Shown: positions 35,518-45,560, numbered from the stretch's first letter. The stretch: DNA of 64,000 nucleotides from Streptomyces sp. NBC_00341 (GCF_041435055.1 NZ_CP108002.1:3348001-3412000); one strand, 5' to 3'. A program made the numbers and translations. Notes: generated from the letters alone by a model not told the origin.

Positions 35518-36066
35518 CTATACGGGGGCGGCCAGCTCCGCCCAGACGGTCTTGCCGGGTTCGCCCGGCACCCGTACGACTCCCCAGTCCAGGCAGAGCC
35601 GCTGCACGATGAACATGCCGTGTCCGCCGGGCCGGCCGGCCCGGTGCGGGGTACGCGGCGCGGGCTGTCCCGCGCCACCGTCGACGACCTCGACCCGCAG
35701 CGCCTTCGACGTGCGCCCGATACGCAGCTCGTCGGGGCCCTCCGCGTGCAGGCACGCGTTGGTGACCAGCTCGGAGACGACCAGCAGGACGTCCTCTGCG
35801 GCTGCCCGGCGGTCGGCGGTCGAGGCGGGCAGCCAGCCCCATTCCTGGAGCGCCGTACGGGCGAAATCACGCGCCGTCGGCACGATGCCGCTCACCTGCC
35901 GCAAGGACAGCGTGCGCCACTGCCGCTCGCCCGGACCCGCCGGGCCGTCGGAGGAAGCGCCGGGGCCCGCGTCCGCGCCGGGGCCCGCGTCGGCATGTGC
36001 ACCCACGCCCGCGCCCTCCGGCTCGCGGCCGAGGTCGCCCGGCGGATGCTGCCGGGTGGTGCTCAT
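35518..36066 (-). CDS. Anti-sigma-type serine kinase / ATP-binding protein
   Basis: 182 residues. A 50-residue low-complexity N-terminus (Gly/Ala/Pro) precedes a GHKL ATPase of the RsbW type: N-box EDVLLVVSELVTNACLHA (Asn 103), LRVEVVDGGAG as G1 box, and HGMFIVQRLCLDWG as G2/lid. Such proteins bind a SigB-group sigma factor and phosphorylate a STAS antagonist. It is one of three neighbouring partner-switching genes and resembles the SigI-linked anti-sigma gene of S. coelicolor in context. Confidence 0.85.
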   Translation of the reverse strand: MSTTRQHPPGDLGREPEGAGVGAHADAGPGADAGPGASSDGPAGPGERQWRTLSLRQVSGIVPTARDFARTALQEWGWLPASTADRRAAAEDVLLVVSELVTNACLHAEGPDELRIGRTSKALRVEVVDGGAGQPAPRTPHRAGRPGGHGMFIVQRLCLDWGVVRVPGEPGKTVWAELAAPV

Positions 36067-36302
36067 CAGCGCTTCACCTCACCGATTCACCATGTCGCCA
36101 TTGAACAGATACAGATACACATACGCATTACGGACAGGGACGCCGGTACGGGCATCGGGCGGATACGGAGCGTGCGGTTCGCCGCGAGGGCTCACCGGGG
36201 TGTCTCCTGCCCGGCGGAATCGTGACAACACCCACTTCGGCTACGCAGATCGCGTGACACGAGCAACACACGAGACGTACGGGGTGGCAGAACGCGCCAC
36301 GA

Positions 36303-36671
36303 TCAGTCTTCCAGGGCCTCTTCGAGGGAGCCGTGAACGGTGAAAACCGCTTCGGCCCCGGTGATCTCGAACACCCGCGCCACCACCGGCAGCATTCCGG
36401 CCAAATGGACCCCTCCCCCGGCCGCCTCCGCCTTGAGGCGGGCACCGAGCAGCACGTTCAGCCCGGTGGAATCACAGAAATCGAGTCGCGAGCAGTCCAC
36501 CACCAGGCGCGCACGCCCTTGCTCGACCGCGCTCTCCAAGGGGCCGCGCAGCAGGTCCGCCGTGTGGTGATCCAGCTCACCCACCGGCGTCACAACCTCA
36601 CTGCGGCCCACGGTGCGGGCCTCGACCTGAAGCCGACCCCGGTTCGCGCTGCCGACCGTCCCGCGGTCCAT
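36303..36671 (-). CDS. STAS-domain anti-sigma factor antagonist
   Basis: 122 residues, single STAS domain: SEVVTPVGELDHHTADLLRG, LVVDCSRLDFCDSTGLNVLL with phosphorylatable Ser 68 in DSTG, and the C-terminal FTVHGSLEEAL helix. Expected to bind the anti-sigma kinase when unphosphorylated and free the sigma factor. GAGGA 7 nt upstream of ATG 36671. Same strand as the kinase with a 236-bp A/T-richer gap between, so each may have its own promoter. Confidence 0.9.
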   Translation of the reverse strand: MDRGTVGSANRGRLQVEARTVGRSEVVTPVGELDHHTADLLRGPLESAVEQGRARLVVDCSRLDFCDSTGLNVLLGARLKAEAAGGGVHLAGMLPVVARVFEITGAEAVFTVHGSLEEALED

Positions 36672-36844
36672 GCCCGTTCCTCTTCGCCGATCGTCACTGT
36701 CCGCACAGCTATGCGTGCAGATGCGTTGCAGCTGTCGCTGACGTTCTTGAAAGAGTACGCGTTCTGTGCGCCACGCGGTAGCCGAAGACCTCAACAAACC
36801 GGACATATAGCGGTAATTGGAGCTTGTAACCAGCCATACGGACC

Positions 36845-36850
36845 GGGTAA
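36845..36850 (+). promoter_or_regulatory. Possible SigB-group -10 element (GGGTAA)
   Basis: GGGTAA 105 nt before the sigma gene resembles the -10 (GGGTAC/T) of SigB-type promoters, which would allow autoregulation. No matching -35 GnnT was found at the usual 14-16 nt spacing, so confidence is low. Confidence 0.25.
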
Positions 36851-36954
36851 GGGTAGGGGGACACCCAAAACATGGCCGGCTTTGGAGGCGCCGCTTCACC
36901 GCAGGAACACGTATAGGCATCGGCAGCCATATGCCGAGAACGATGGAGGAGACC

Positions 36955-37917
36955 ATGTCACCCCGGCTCGACGAACCGCGTACCCACAACGCGACGTCAG
37001 CATGTCCTCAGGGACTGACCGAATCAGACTCCCCTGCCGCGGCCGTCCTGGACGGCACGCGCTCAAGCACCACCAGCAGTGATCACGGCGATACCGACAG
37101 CACCACCGGCGCACTCGTGGACCTTCCCGAGATCCCGCCCGCCTCCGAGATGGGACCGCTGGACGCCAGGGCGCTCTCCAAGACGCTCTTCGCCCGGCTC
37201 GAATCCCTCGAAGAGGGCACCCACGAGTACTCGTACGTGCGCAACACGCTCGTCGAGCTGAACATGGCCCTGGTCAAGTTCGCCTCCTCCCGGTTCCGCT
37301 CCCGCAGCGAACCGATGGAGGACATCATCCAGGTCGGCACCATCGGCCTGATCAAGGCGATCGACCGCTTCGAGCTCAGCCGGGGCGTCGAGTTCCCGAC
37401 CTTCGCGATGCCGACCATCGTCGGTGAGATCAAGCGCTTCTTCCGCGACACCAGCTGGTCCGTGCGCGTGCCGCGCCGCCTGCAGGAGCTGCGGCTCGAC
37501 CTGGCCAAGGCGGGCGACGAGCTCGCCCAGCAGCTGGACCGCGCGCCCACCGTGGGCGAGCTCGCCGACCGCCTGGGCATCAGCAACGAAGAAGTCGTCG
37601 AGGGCATGGCCGCGAGCAACGCGTACACCGCGAGTTCGCTGGACGCCAAGCCCGAGGAGGACGAGAACGACGGCGCGCTGGCCGACCGGATCGGCTACGA
37701 GGACCACGGGCTCGAGGGCATCGAGTACGTCGAGTCCCTGAAGCCGCTGATCGCCTCGCTGCCCGGCCGCGACCGGATGATCCTCTCGCTCCGGTTCGTC
37801 GCCAACATGACGCAGTCGGAGATCGGCGAGGAGCTCGGCATCTCGCAGATGCACGTCTCCCGGCTGCTCTCGCGCACCCTGGTCAAGCTCCGCAAGGGCC
37901 TGACGCTGGACGAGTGA
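36955..37917 (+). CDS. SigB/SigF-group RNA polymerase sigma factor
   Basis: 320 residues. A 50-60-residue Ser/Thr-rich N-terminal extension precedes region 2 (EPMEDIIQVGTIGLIKAIDR, VEFPTFAMPTIVGEIKRFFR), region 3 (VPRRLQELRLDLAKAGDELA) and region 4 (MTQSEIGEELGISQMHVSRL). GGAGGAG lies just before ATG 36955; ATG 36943 (MEET) is the alternative. Divergent from the STAS antagonist, with the anti-sigma kinase beyond, this is a partner-switching module. In gene order next to hut genes it resembles SigI of S. coelicolor, a naming I cannot confirm here. Confidence 0.9.
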   Translation: MSPRLDEPRTHNATSACPQGLTESDSPAAAVLDGTRSSTTSSDHGDTDSTTGALVDLPEIPPASEMGPLDARALSKTLFARLESLEEGTHEYSYVRNTLVELNMALVKFASSRFRSRSEPMEDIIQVGTIGLIKAIDRFELSRGVEFPTFAMPTIVGEIKRFFRDTSWSVRVPRRLQELRLDLAKAGDELAQQLDRAPTVGELADRLGISNEEVVEGMAASNAYTASSLDAKPEEDENDGALADRIGYEDHGLEGIEYVESLKPLIASLPGRDRMILSLRFVANMTQSEIGEELGISQMHVSRLLSRTLVKLRKGLTLDE

Positions 37918-37956
37918 GCGGGCACCTCGCGGCGCGCCCGCGAGGACTGCCGGACA

Positions 37957-37987
37957 AAGGGCCTGCCCCGCCGAGGGGCAGGCCCTT
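37957..37987. terminator. Bidirectional terminator between sigma gene and hutI
   Basis: AAGGGCCTGCCCC (37957-37969) pairs with GGGGCAGGCCCTT (37975-37987), 5-nt loop, between the convergent sigma and hutI genes. A smaller 7-bp hairpin lies at 37927-37945. Confidence 0.85.
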
Positions 37988-38006
37988 CCGCGTTGCCGAG
38001 CCCGTA

Positions 38007-39188
38007 TCAGCCGGCCATGCCGGTGCGCTCGCCGCGCCGCCAGACCTCGTGCACCAGCGGTACGCCGGGCCGGTAGGCGAGGTGGACGTGGCTGGGTGCG
38101 TCCAGGACCACCAGGTCGGCACGGGCGCCGGGGGCGAGGCGCCCGATGTCGGTGCGCCGCAGGGCCGCGGCGCCGCCCGCGGTGGCGGACCAGAGCGCCT
38201 CGTCGGGGGTCATGCCCATGTCGCGCACGGCGAGTGCGACGCAGAACGGCATGGACGAGGTGAACGAGGAGCCCGGGTTGCAGTCCGTGGAGAGCGCGAC
38301 GGTGGCGCCCGCGTCCAGGATGCGGCGGGCGTCCGGCCAGGCGGCGCGGGTGGAGAACTCGGCGCCCGGGAGCAGCGTGGCGACGGTGGCGGACTGGGCC
38401 AGGGCGTCGATGTCGGCGTCGGTGAGGTGGGTGCAGTGGTCGGCGGAGGCCGCGTCGAGTTCGACGGCGAGCTGGACGCCGGGGCCGTGGCCGAGCTGGT
38501 TGGCGTGGACGCGGGGGTGCAGGCCCTTGGCGCGGCCCGCCGTGAGGACGGCACGGGCCTGGTCGCCGTCGAAGGCGCCGCGTTCGCAGAAGACGTCGAT
38601 CCAACGGGCGTACGGGGCGCAGGCGTCGAGCATCGGACCGGTGACCAGGTCGACGTACCCGGCCGGGTCGTCCGCGTAGTCCGGGGAGACGATGTGGGCG
38701 CCCAGGAAGGTGACCTCTTCGGTGTGGCGGGCGGCGATGCGTAGCGCGCGGGCCTCGTCCTCGACGGTGAGGCCGTAGCCGGACTTGGTCTCGAAGGTCG
38801 TGGTGCCCTGGCGCAGCGCCTCGGCGAGGTAGCGGGCGACGTTGGCTTCGAGCTCGTCGTCGGTGGCGGCGCGGGTGGCGGCGACGGTGGTGCGGATGCC
38901 GCCCGCGCTGTAGGCCCGCCCCGACATCCGGGCGTTGAACTCCTGGGTGCGGTCGCCCGCGAAGAGCAGGTGCGAGTGGGAGTCGACGAAGCCGGGGATC
39001 ACGGCCCGGCCCGCCGCGTCGACGGCGTTGTCAGTGGCGGGTGCTTTGCTGGATTCACCGGTCCAGACGACGTGGTCGCCCTCGATGACGACGGCCGCGT
39101 CCTGGATCAGTCCGAGGGGGGAACCGTCACCGAGGGAGGGGTCGTTGGTGACCAGTGCGGAGATGTGGGTGATGGCGGTCGTCGTCAT
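38007..39188 (-). CDS. hutI: Imidazolonepropionase
   Basis: 393 residues, amidohydrolase fold. Metal-binding [12 protein letters not shown], substrate-loop [40 protein letters not shown] and the late metal-ligand Asp in [10 protein letters not shown] define HutI. It opens 4-imidazolone-5-propionate to N-formimidoyl-L-glutamate in histidine breakdown. Last gene of the hut operon; 53 bp after hutF. Confidence 0.95.
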   Translation of the reverse strand: MTTTAITHISALVTNDPSLGDGSPLGLIQDAAVVIEGDHVVWTGESSKAPATDNAVDAAGRAVIPGFVDSHSHLLFAGDRTQEFNARMSGRAYSAGGIRTTVAATRAATDDELEANVARYLAEALRQGTTTFETKSGYGLTVEDEARALRIAARHTEEVTFLGAHIVSPDYADDPAGYVDLVTGPMLDACAPYARWIDVFCERGAFDGDQARAVLTAGRAKGLHPRVHANQLGHGPGVQLAVELDAASADHCTHLTDADIDALAQSATVATLLPGAEFSTRAAWPDARRILDAGATVALSTDCNPGSSFTSSMPFCVALAVRDMGMTPDEALWSATAGGAAALRRTDIGRLAPGARADLVVLDAPSHVHLAYRPGVPLVHEVWRRGERTGMAG

Positions 39189-39241
39189 CGGGGGACTGCT
39201 CTCCTTGCGTCGGGGCGGCGGAGGGTTCGGGGCCGCGCCGG

Positions 39242-40663
39242 TCAGTGGTGCAGGGCGGCGATGGCCTTGGCGAGTGCCGCCGGGACGTCGGGGACCAGTG
39301 CGTGCTGTCCGTCGCGCACGATGTGCCGTCCGGCGACCACGGTATGGCGCACATCGGCCGCGGAGGCGGCGAATACGGCTGTCTCCGCAGCAAGTCGCGG
39401 CACCGGCCCGGCTGTTCTGACGGAGTCCAGGGCGACCGTCGCCAGGTCGGCGGGCGCGCCCGGTTCGAGGATGCCCGCCTCGGGCCGGCCGAGTGCGGCG
39501 TGGCCGTCGGCGGAGGCGGCCCGCAGCAGGGCCGCCGCGGTCCAGTGGCCGCGGGTCCTGGTGCGCAGGCGCTCGTTGAGCTCCATCGCGCGCGCCTCCT
39601 CGAAGAGGTCGATCACGGCGTGGCTGTCGCTGCCCAGCGAGAGCGGGGAGCCGGCGCGCTGGAGGGCGACGGCGGGGCCGATGCCGTCGGCGAGATCGCG
39701 CTCGGTGGTCGGGCACATGCAGGTGCCGGTGGCCGTGGAGCCGATCAGCGCGATGTCCTCGGCCGTGAGGTGGGTGTTGTGCACCCCGGTGGTGCGCGGG
39801 CCGAGCACCCCGTGGTCGGCGAGGAGCCGGGTGGGGGTGCGGCCGTGGGCTGCGAGGCAGGCGTCGTTCTCCGCGGTCTGTTCGGAGAGGTGGACATGGA
39901 GCGGCGCCCGCCTCTCCCGCGCCCAGGCCGCGACGGTGTCGAGCTGCTCTGCGGGCACGGCGCGCACGGAGTGGACGGCCGCACCGATCAGGGCGTGTTC
40001 GTCGCCCTTGAGGAGGGAGGCGCGCTCGGCCCAGGCGTCGGCGGTGGTGTCGGAGAAGCGCAGCTGGTGGTGGTCGGGCTTCAGGTACTGGGAGGGGCGG
40101 CGGCCGAACCCCGCGGCGAGGTAGGCGGTGTCCAGCAGGGTGATCCGGATGCCCGCCTCGCGCGCGGCCTCGATCAGGGCGGCGCCCATCGCGTTCGGGT
40201 CGCTGTACGGGGTGCCGCCGGGCGCGTGGTGCAGATAGTGGAACTCACCGACCGCGGTGATGCCGGCCAGGGCCATTTCGGCGTACACCGCACGGGCCAG
40301 TTCGTAGTACGTGTCGGGGGTGAGCCGGGCCGCGACCTGGTACATGGTCTCGCGCCAGGTCCAGAAGGTGCCGGAGCCGACCTGGACGGTGGAGCGCAGG
40401 GCGCGGTGGAAGGCGTGCGAGTGGGTATTGGCGAGGCCGGGCAGGGTGAGCCCGCGCAGCACGGTGGCGCCGGGCGGCGGGGAGTCGACGCCGGTCCGCA
40501 CCCCGGCGATCAGCCCGTCGGACACCTCCAGGACGACGCCCGGCTCGACATGGGTGCCGAGCCAGGCGTGCGAGAGCCAGTACGTCGCGGTGACGGGCTT
40601 GCCCGTCAGCTCCGTGGCCGGTTCCGTCGTGGACTCTGTCGGGGGCTCCGTTTTCAGCGGCAC
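39242..40663 (-). CDS. hutF: N-formimidoyl-L-glutamate deiminase
   Basis: 473 residues, amidohydrolase fold. [39 protein letters not shown] and [18 protein letters not shown] match HutF. It removes ammonia from formimidoyl-glutamate to give N-formyl-L-glutamate, the five-step route of histidine use. The first ~25 residues are a Thr/Glu-rich tail, so a later start is possible. It overlaps the M20 amidohydrolase by 10 bp. Confidence 0.92.
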   Translation of the reverse strand: MPLKTEPPTESTTEPATELTGKPVTATYWLSHAWLGTHVEPGVVLEVSDGLIAGVRTGVDSPPPGATVLRGLTLPGLANTHSHAFHRALRSTVQVGSGTFWTWRETMYQVAARLTPDTYYELARAVYAEMALAGITAVGEFHYLHHAPGGTPYSDPNAMGAALIEAAREAGIRITLLDTAYLAAGFGRRPSQYLKPDHHQLRFSDTTADAWAERASLLKGDEHALIGAAVHSVRAVPAEQLDTVAAWARERRAPLHVHLSEQTAENDACLAAHGRTPTRLLADHGVLGPRTTGVHNTHLTAEDIALIGSTATGTCMCPTTERDLADGIGPAVALQRAGSPLSLGSDSHAVIDLFEEARAMELNERLRTRTRGHWTAAALLRAASADGHAALGRPEAGILEPGAPADLATVALDSVRTAGPVPRLAAETAVFAASAADVRHTVVAGRHIVRDGQHALVPDVPAALAKAIAALHH

Positions 40664-41910
40664 GCGAGACCTTCCAGTACATCGGCGAGTGCGATCACCC
40701 CGGCCACGCAGTCGTCCTCGGCGGCATGCTCGGCCGGCGAGTGCGAGATCCCGGTGGGGTTCCGGACGAACAGCATGGCGGTAGGGGCCGAAGCGGACAA
40801 AATACCCGCATCGTGTCCCGCTCCCGTGCCGAGCACGGGGACGGCGCGGCCGTTGCCCCGGGCGGCGCCCTTCAGGATCGTGCCCAGCTCGTCGCGCAGG
40901 GCGTGCTGGAACTCCACGACGGGCGTGAAGGACTCCCGTACGACGTCGAGATCGATTCCGGCCCGTTCGGCGTGTTCCCGGGCGGCCCGCTCGATCCCGG
41001 TGACGACGGTGTCCAGGGTGTCCTGGTCGGCGGCCCGGGAGTCGAGCCAGCCGCGCACGAGCGAGGGGATCGCGTTGACGCCGTTCGGCTCGACGGCGAT
41101 CTTGCCGAAGGTGGCGAGGGCGCCGGCCAGCTCCGCCTCCCGGCGGGCGGCCAGCACCGTCTCGGCGTACGTGAGCATCGGGTCGCGCCGGTCGGCGAGG
41201 CGGGTGGTGCCCGCGTGGTTGGCCTCGCCCCGGAAGTCGAACCGCCAGCGGCCGTGCGGCCAGATCGCGGAGGCGATGCCGACGGGGTCGCCACTGAGAT
41301 CGAGGGCGCGGCCCTGCTCGACGTGCAGCTCGACGAACGCGCCGATACGGGCGAGCCGTTCGGGGTCCGGGCCGATGGCGTCGGGGTCGTACCCGGCCGC
41401 CTCCATCGCCTGCGGGAGCGTGACACCGTCACCGTCCCGCAGCCGGTGCGCGGCCTCGACGGTCAGCTGTCCGGCGGCGAGCCGGGAGCCGACGCAGGCC
41501 AGGCCGAACCGGGCGCCCTCCTCGTCACCGAAGTTGGTGATGGCCAGCGGTCGGGTGAACTCCACTCCCCTGCGGCGGAGTTCGTCGAGCGCGGCGAAGG
41601 AGGAGACGACGCCGAGCGGCCCGTCGAAGGCGCCGCCGTCCGGCACCGAGTCGAGGTGCGAGCCGGTGACGACGGCGTCCTGGGCCAGCGGGTCGCCGAG
41701 CCAGGCCCACTGGTTGCCGTTGCGGTCGGTCTCCAGGGCCAGCCCGCGCGCCTCGGCCTGCGCCCGGAACCACGTACGGCAGTCGGTGTCGGCGGCGGTC
41801 CAGGCGTAGCGGCGGTAGCCGCCGCTGTCCGGGTGCCGTCCGATGGGAGCGAGCTCCCGCCACATGTCCTGGAAGGACAGGGTGGGCCCCGGTCCGCCCG
41901 TGGCCGTCAC
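40654..41910 (-). CDS. M20-family amidohydrolase (allantoate amidohydrolase-like) in the hut operon
   Basis: 418 residues, Zn-dependent peptidase M20 family near allantoate amidohydrolase and N-carbamoyl-amino-acid hydrolase. [18 protein letters not shown] (His 85, Asp 96), [11 protein letters not shown] (Glu 130/131), ELHVEQG and [10 protein letters not shown] supply metal ligands. It overlaps hutU by 4 bp (GTGA) and hutF by 10 bp, between enzymes acting on the same pathway. No N-formylglutamate hydrolase (hutG) is in the window, so removal of the formyl group from formylglutamate is a plausible job; this is inferred from context only. Confidence 0.85.
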   Translation of the reverse strand: MTATGGPGPTLSFQDMWRELAPIGRHPDSGGYRRYAWTAADTDCRTWFRAQAEARGLALETDRNGNQWAWLGDPLAQDAVVTGSHLDSVPDGGAFDGPLGVVSSFAALDELRRRGVEFTRPLAITNFGDEEGARFGLACVGSRLAAGQLTVEAAHRLRDGDGVTLPQAMEAAGYDPDAIGPDPERLARIGAFVELHVEQGRALDLSGDPVGIASAIWPHGRWRFDFRGEANHAGTTRLADRRDPMLTYAETVLAARREAELAGALATFGKIAVEPNGVNAIPSLVRGWLDSRAADQDTLDTVVTGIERAAREHAERAGIDLDVVRESFTPVVEFQHALRDELGTILKGAARGNGRAVPVLGTGAGHDAGILSASAPTAMLFVRNPTGISHSPAEHAAEDDCVAGVIALADVLEGLACR

Positions 41911-43568
41911 GCCTCGCCCTCCCGCATCGGCACCCGTACGTCCTTGTCGGAGGCGACCGACTCCGCGATGTCGTAGCCCGCGTCCACGTGCCGGATGACG
42001 CCCATGCCCGGGTCGTTCGTCAGCACCCGCCGGATCTTCTCGCCGGCCAGCTTCGTGCCGTCGGCCACCGTCACCTGGCCCGCGTGGATGGAGCGGCCCA
42101 TGCCGACGCCGCCGCCGTGGTGGATGGAGACCCAGGAGGCCCCCGACGCCACGTTCACCATCGCGTTCAGCAGCGGCCAGTCCGCGATCGCGTCGGAGCC
42201 GTCGAGCATGGCCTCGGTCTCCCGGTACGGGGAGGCCACGGAGCCGCAGTCCAGGTGGTCGCGCCCGATGGCCAGCGGCGCGGCCAGCTCACCGCTCGCC
42301 ACCATGTCGTTGAACCGCTCGCCGGCCCGGTCCCGCTCGCCGTAGCCGAGCCAGCAGATCCGGGCGGGCAGCCCCTGGAACTGGACGCGCTCGCCGGCCA
42401 TCTTGATCCAGCGGTGCAGCGACTCGTTCTCCGGGAAGAGTTCGAGCAGCGCCTTGTCGGTCTTGCGGATGTCGGACGCCTCGCCGGACAGCGCCGCCCA
42501 GCGGAACGGGCCCTTGCCCTCGCAGAAGAGCGGCCGGATGTACGCGGGCACGAAGCCGGGGAAGTCGAAGGCCCGCCCGTAGCCCGCGAGCCGGGCCTCG
42601 CCGCGGATCGAGTTGCCGTAGTCGAAGACCTCCGCGCCCGCGTCCATGAAGCCGACCATCGCCTCGACGTGCTTCGCCATCGACTCACGGGCGCGCAGGG
42701 TGAAGTCGGCGGGCTTCTCGGTGGCGTAGTCGGCCATGTCGTCGAAGTCGACCCCGACCGGCAGGTAGGCGAGGGGGTCGTGCGCGCTGGTCTGGTCGGT
42801 GACGATGTCGACCGGGGCGCCCTCCGCGAGCATCCGGGGCAGCAGCTCCGCGGCGTTGCCGAGCAGGCCGATGGAGAGCGGCTTGCGGGCGTCCCGCGCC
42901 TCGACCGCGAGCTGGAGCGCGTGCTCCAGGCTGTCGGCCCGCACGTCCAGGAAGCGGTGCTCGATGCGGCGCTCGATGGCGCGCGGGTCCACGTCGATAC
43001 AGATCGCGACGCCGTCGTTCATGGTGACGGCGAGCGGCTGGGCGCCGCCCATGCCGCCGAGTCCGGCGGTCAGCGTGATCGTCCCGGCCAGCGTGCCGCC
43101 GAACTTCTTCGCGGCGACGGCGGCGAACGTCTCGTAGGTGCCCTGGAGGATGCCCTGGGTGCCGATGTAGATCCACGATCCGGCGGTCATCTGGCCGTAC
43201 ATGGTGAGCCCGAGGGCCTCCAGGCGGCGGAACTCCTCCCAGTTCGCCCAGTCGCCCACCAGGTTGGAGTTGGCGATGAGCACGCGCGGGGCCCACTCGT
43301 GCGTCTGCATGACGCCGACCGGCCGCCCGGACTGTACGAGCATCGTCTCGTCCTGCTTGAGGGTGCGCAGCGTGCGGACCATCGCGTCGAACGAGCGCCA
43401 GTCGCGGGCCGCCTTGCCGGTGCCGCCGTAGACGACGAGCTTGTCGGGGTGCTCGGCGACCTCGGGGTCCAGGTTGTTCTGCAGCATCCGCAGGGCGGCT
43501 TCCTGCTGCCATCCCAGGGCGCTCAGCTCGGTACCGCGCGGTGCCCGTACGGGGCGGGGTCCTGACAT
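41907..43568 (-). CDS. hutU: Urocanate hydratase
   Basis: 553 residues. [20 protein letters not shown] and [11 protein letters not shown] at the NAD site, [20 protein letters not shown], and [14 protein letters not shown] with the conserved Cys define urocanase, a tightly NAD+-bound enzyme making imidazolonepropionate. First gene of the operon. Two inverted repeats lie upstream. Histidine ammonia-lyase (hutH) is not in this window. Confidence 0.96.
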   Translation of the reverse strand: MSGPRPVRAPRGTELSALGWQQEAALRMLQNNLDPEVAEHPDKLVVYGGTGKAARDWRSFDAMVRTLRTLKQDETMLVQSGRPVGVMQTHEWAPRVLIANSNLVGDWANWEEFRRLEALGLTMYGQMTAGSWIYIGTQGILQGTYETFAAVAAKKFGGTLAGTITLTAGLGGMGGAQPLAVTMNDGVAICIDVDPRAIERRIEHRFLDVRADSLEHALQLAVEARDARKPLSIGLLGNAAELLPRMLAEGAPVDIVTDQTSAHDPLAYLPVGVDFDDMADYATEKPADFTLRARESMAKHVEAMVGFMDAGAEVFDYGNSIRGEARLAGYGRAFDFPGFVPAYIRPLFCEGKGPFRWAALSGEASDIRKTDKALLELFPENESLHRWIKMAGERVQFQGLPARICWLGYGERDRAGERFNDMVASGELAAPLAIGRDHLDCGSVASPYRETEAMLDGSDAIADWPLLNAMVNVASGASWVSIHHGGGVGMGRSIHAGQVTVADGTKLAGEKIRRVLTNDPGMGVIRHVDAGYDIAESVASDKDVRVPMREGEA

Positions 43569-43588
43569 GGCAATGCCTCCTCGCGACT

Positions 43589-43607
43589 GTGAATTTTCTA
43601 TTCACAT
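43589..43607. promoter_or_regulatory. Candidate operator in the hutU promoter
   Basis: TGTGAAT (43589-43595) and ATTCACA (43601-43607), a perfect 7-bp-arm palindrome with a 5-nt centre, A/T-rich, 21-39 bp upstream of the hutU start. The position fits repression of the hut operon. Confidence 0.6.
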
Positions 43608-43683
43608 CTTGATCGGCTGAATAGCTCCAGTCAACAGGGGGGCGTGGACGGTCTCCGGAGGGCCTCCTTCCGATGTGCGGCGG

Positions 43684-43726
43684 GGCATTTTCCACCGGCC
43701 ACCTGCATGTACCTATGGAAAATGCC
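43684..43726. repeat. Second inverted repeat between hutU and the roadblock operon
   Basis: GGCATTTTCCA (43684-43694) and TGGAAAATGCC (43716-43726), perfect 11-bp arms 21 bp apart, A/T-rich inside a GC-rich region. It lies between the hutU operator and the roadblock start and could serve either divergent operon. Confidence 0.65.
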
Positions 43727-43801
43727 AGAACCTCCACCAGTCCCGAGCACGTTGCGTAACCTCTGGGTCACAGCCGCACACCGCGTCGGAGGAGAGTCCG
43801 C

Positions 43802-44224
43802 GTGCCCGGAATCGACGAGTGCCTGCTCGACGTCATGAGACTGCCCGGTGCCCGTGGCGCCGCCGTGGTCGACTGGACCAGCGGTCTCGCCCTCGGCACC
43901 ATCGGTGACTCGCCCAACGGCGATCACGAGGCCACCGCCGCCGAGACGGCGGAGGTGGCACGGATGGCGGCCGAACAGTCCGTCTTCACCTCGGGAGCGG
44001 CCCAGCCGCCGGACACCGCGGACGGCAGAGGGGTTACGGGGACGGAGCCGCCGGTCGAGGACGTCATCGTCACCACCCGGGCCGGGTACCACATCCTCCG
44101 GTTCGTCGAGACGGACTTCGACAGCAGCGTCTTCCTCCACCTGTGGCTGGACCGCGCGGAGGGGAACCTCGCCCTGGCCCGGATACGGCTGGGCGAGACG
44201 GCCGAGCGGCTGGTCCTGGCATGA
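43802..44224 (+). CDS. Roadblock/LC7-like protein, first gene of a GTPase-less module
   Basis: 140 residues. GTG 43802 follows GGAGGAG at about 8 nt. GARGAAVVDWTSGLALGTIG and a closing HLWLDRAEGNLALARIRL, with a central disordered Gly/Thr stretch (nt about 43990-44050), fit a roadblock/LC7 beta-sandwich like the 45602 protein. Its stop overlaps the next gene by 4 bp. Roadblock proteins usually act with small Ras-like GTPases, none of which is encoded here. Confidence 0.75.
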   Translation: MPGIDECLLDVMRLPGARGAAVVDWTSGLALGTIGDSPNGDHEATAAETAEVARMAAEQSVFTSGAAQPPDTADGRGVTGTEPPVEDVIVTTRAGYHILRFVETDFDSSVFLHLWLDRAEGNLALARIRLGETAERLVLA

Positions 44225-45018
44225 CGACGGCCGCCCCCTTACCCGCCCCCTCCCCCACCACCGTGCTCTCGCCGATGCTCGATCGCCTCGCCGCGGAACG
44301 GGCCACCGGCGCCCTGATGCGCGACTGCGGCACCCTCTACCTCGCGGACGGCGAGGTGGTGCACGCCGAGAGCCCGGCGACGCCCGGTATCGACGTCCTG
44401 CTCACCCGGGGCGGCGCGCTGCACCGCGACGGCTGGTGGGACGCGGTCTCCCGGGCGGGCGCCCACCGGCGGGTCGGCCGCTACCTGGTGGACAGCGGCC
44501 GGGTGGCGGGCGGCGCGCTGGAGCTGTGCCACCTGGGGGTGCTGTACGACGCGGCGTTCTTCGCCCTCGCCCCGACCCGGACCCCGGCCCGCTTCCGTTA
44601 CGGGGTCGCCCACTGGATCGGCCCGGTCCGCCCCGTGTCCGTGGACGCCGTGCAGCGCGAGACGCTCCGGCGCCGGGAGCTGCTGGACCGGATCTGGCCA
44701 GAGGCGGCGGGCGACAGCGCCCCGCTCGCCCGGACCGGCTGCCCGGTCGACGGCCCGGTGCCGCCGCGCCAGCAGCGCGTCCTGGAGTGCGTGGACGGGG
44801 TGCGCACCGCGACGGACATCGCCCTGGAGCTGGGCAGATCGGCGTTCCACACCCTGGTCGACCTGCGGCGGCTGGCCGCCGCCGGGCTGGTCGAGGCGGT
44901 CCGGCAGCCGACGGGCCCGGCCGCCTCCGCGACCGCCCGGATCGAGCTGCCCGAGATCACGCCCGACCCCGACGTCGCCCTGTTGCGCCGGCTCCGAGAC
45001 GCATTGGAGGCCCTGTGA
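44221..45018 (+). CDS. PATAN/DUF4388-like protein with C-terminal winged-helix segment
   Basis: 265 residues starting within the ATGA overlap at 44221. LSPMLDRLAAERATGALMRD, TLYLADGEVVHAESPAT is the DUF4388 (PATAN) start, usually found with roadblock and GTPase systems; GRYLVDSGRVAGGALELCHL follows. The C-terminus (RQQRVLECVDGVRTATDIAL, then LGRSAFHTLVDLRRLAAAG) looks like a winged helix. It ends in a GTGA overlap with the next roadblock gene. Possibly an adaptor linking the roadblock subunits to a signal. Confidence 0.7.
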   Translation: MTTAAPLPAPSPTTVLSPMLDRLAAERATGALMRDCGTLYLADGEVVHAESPATPGIDVLLTRGGALHRDGWWDAVSRAGAHRRVGRYLVDSGRVAGGALELCHLGVLYDAAFFALAPTRTPARFRYGVAHWIGPVRPVSVDAVQRETLRRRELLDRIWPEAAGDSAPLARTGCPVDGPVPPRQQRVLECVDGVRTATDIALELGRSAFHTLVDLRRLAAAGLVEAVRQPTGPAASATARIELPEITPDPDVALLRRLRDALEAL

Positions 45019-45527
45019 TACGCGCGCTCAGACAGCGTGCCGGGAGGAGACAGCTGATGGTGCCCGAGGCCGAAGTCCGTGACGTCCTGGCCGAACTCCA
45101 GCGGCTGCGGGCGCGGGTGCCGATGCTCGCCGGCGCCCTGGCGGCCAGCACCGACGGTCTCCTTCTCGCCCACGACACCCCGGGGGTGGAGGCCGAAGGC
45201 GTCGCCGCACTGACCGCGGCCGCGCTCGGCGTCTCGATCCGGATGACGGAGGCGACCGGCCGGGGCGGCTTCCGCGAACTCCTCGTCCGCGGCGATACGG
45301 GCTACATCGCGGCGTATGCCGCGGGCTCCTCCGCCGTACTGACGCTGCTGGCCGAGGACCGGATCAACGTCGGCAGGCTCCATCTGGAGGGCCGCCGGGC
45401 CGGGGCCAGGATCGGCCGGCTCGTCGACACCGCGCTGGAACGCGCACCGCAACCCCCGCCGGGCGCACGCCCGCCCGCGCCACGCACTCCGCAGCCGCCG
45501 GGCACGTTGCCCCACCGCCCGACCTGA
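45015..45527 (+). CDS. Roadblock/LC7-domain protein
   Basis: 170 residues from GTG 45015 (GGAGG 4 nt upstream, overlapping the previous stop). RVPMLAGALAASTDGLLLAH, LGVSIRMTEATGRGGFRELL, YIAAYAAGSSAVLTLLAEDR and the helix-forming GARIGRLVDTALE match the roadblock/LC7 fold (MglB-like). The C-terminal 35 residues are Pro-rich and likely disordered. A hairpin at 45561-45579 separates it from the last module gene. Confidence 0.8.
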   Translation: MIRALRQRAGRRQLMVPEAEVRDVLAELQRLRARVPMLAGALAASTDGLLLAHDTPGVEAEGVAALTAAALGVSIRMTEATGRGGFRELLVRGDTGYIAAYAAGSSAVLTLLAEDRINVGRLHLEGRRAGARIGRLVDTALERAPQPPPGARPPAPRTPQPPGTLPHRPT

Positions 45528-45560
45528 CCACCTCTCTGCCTCTCAGACCCAGGAAACGGA

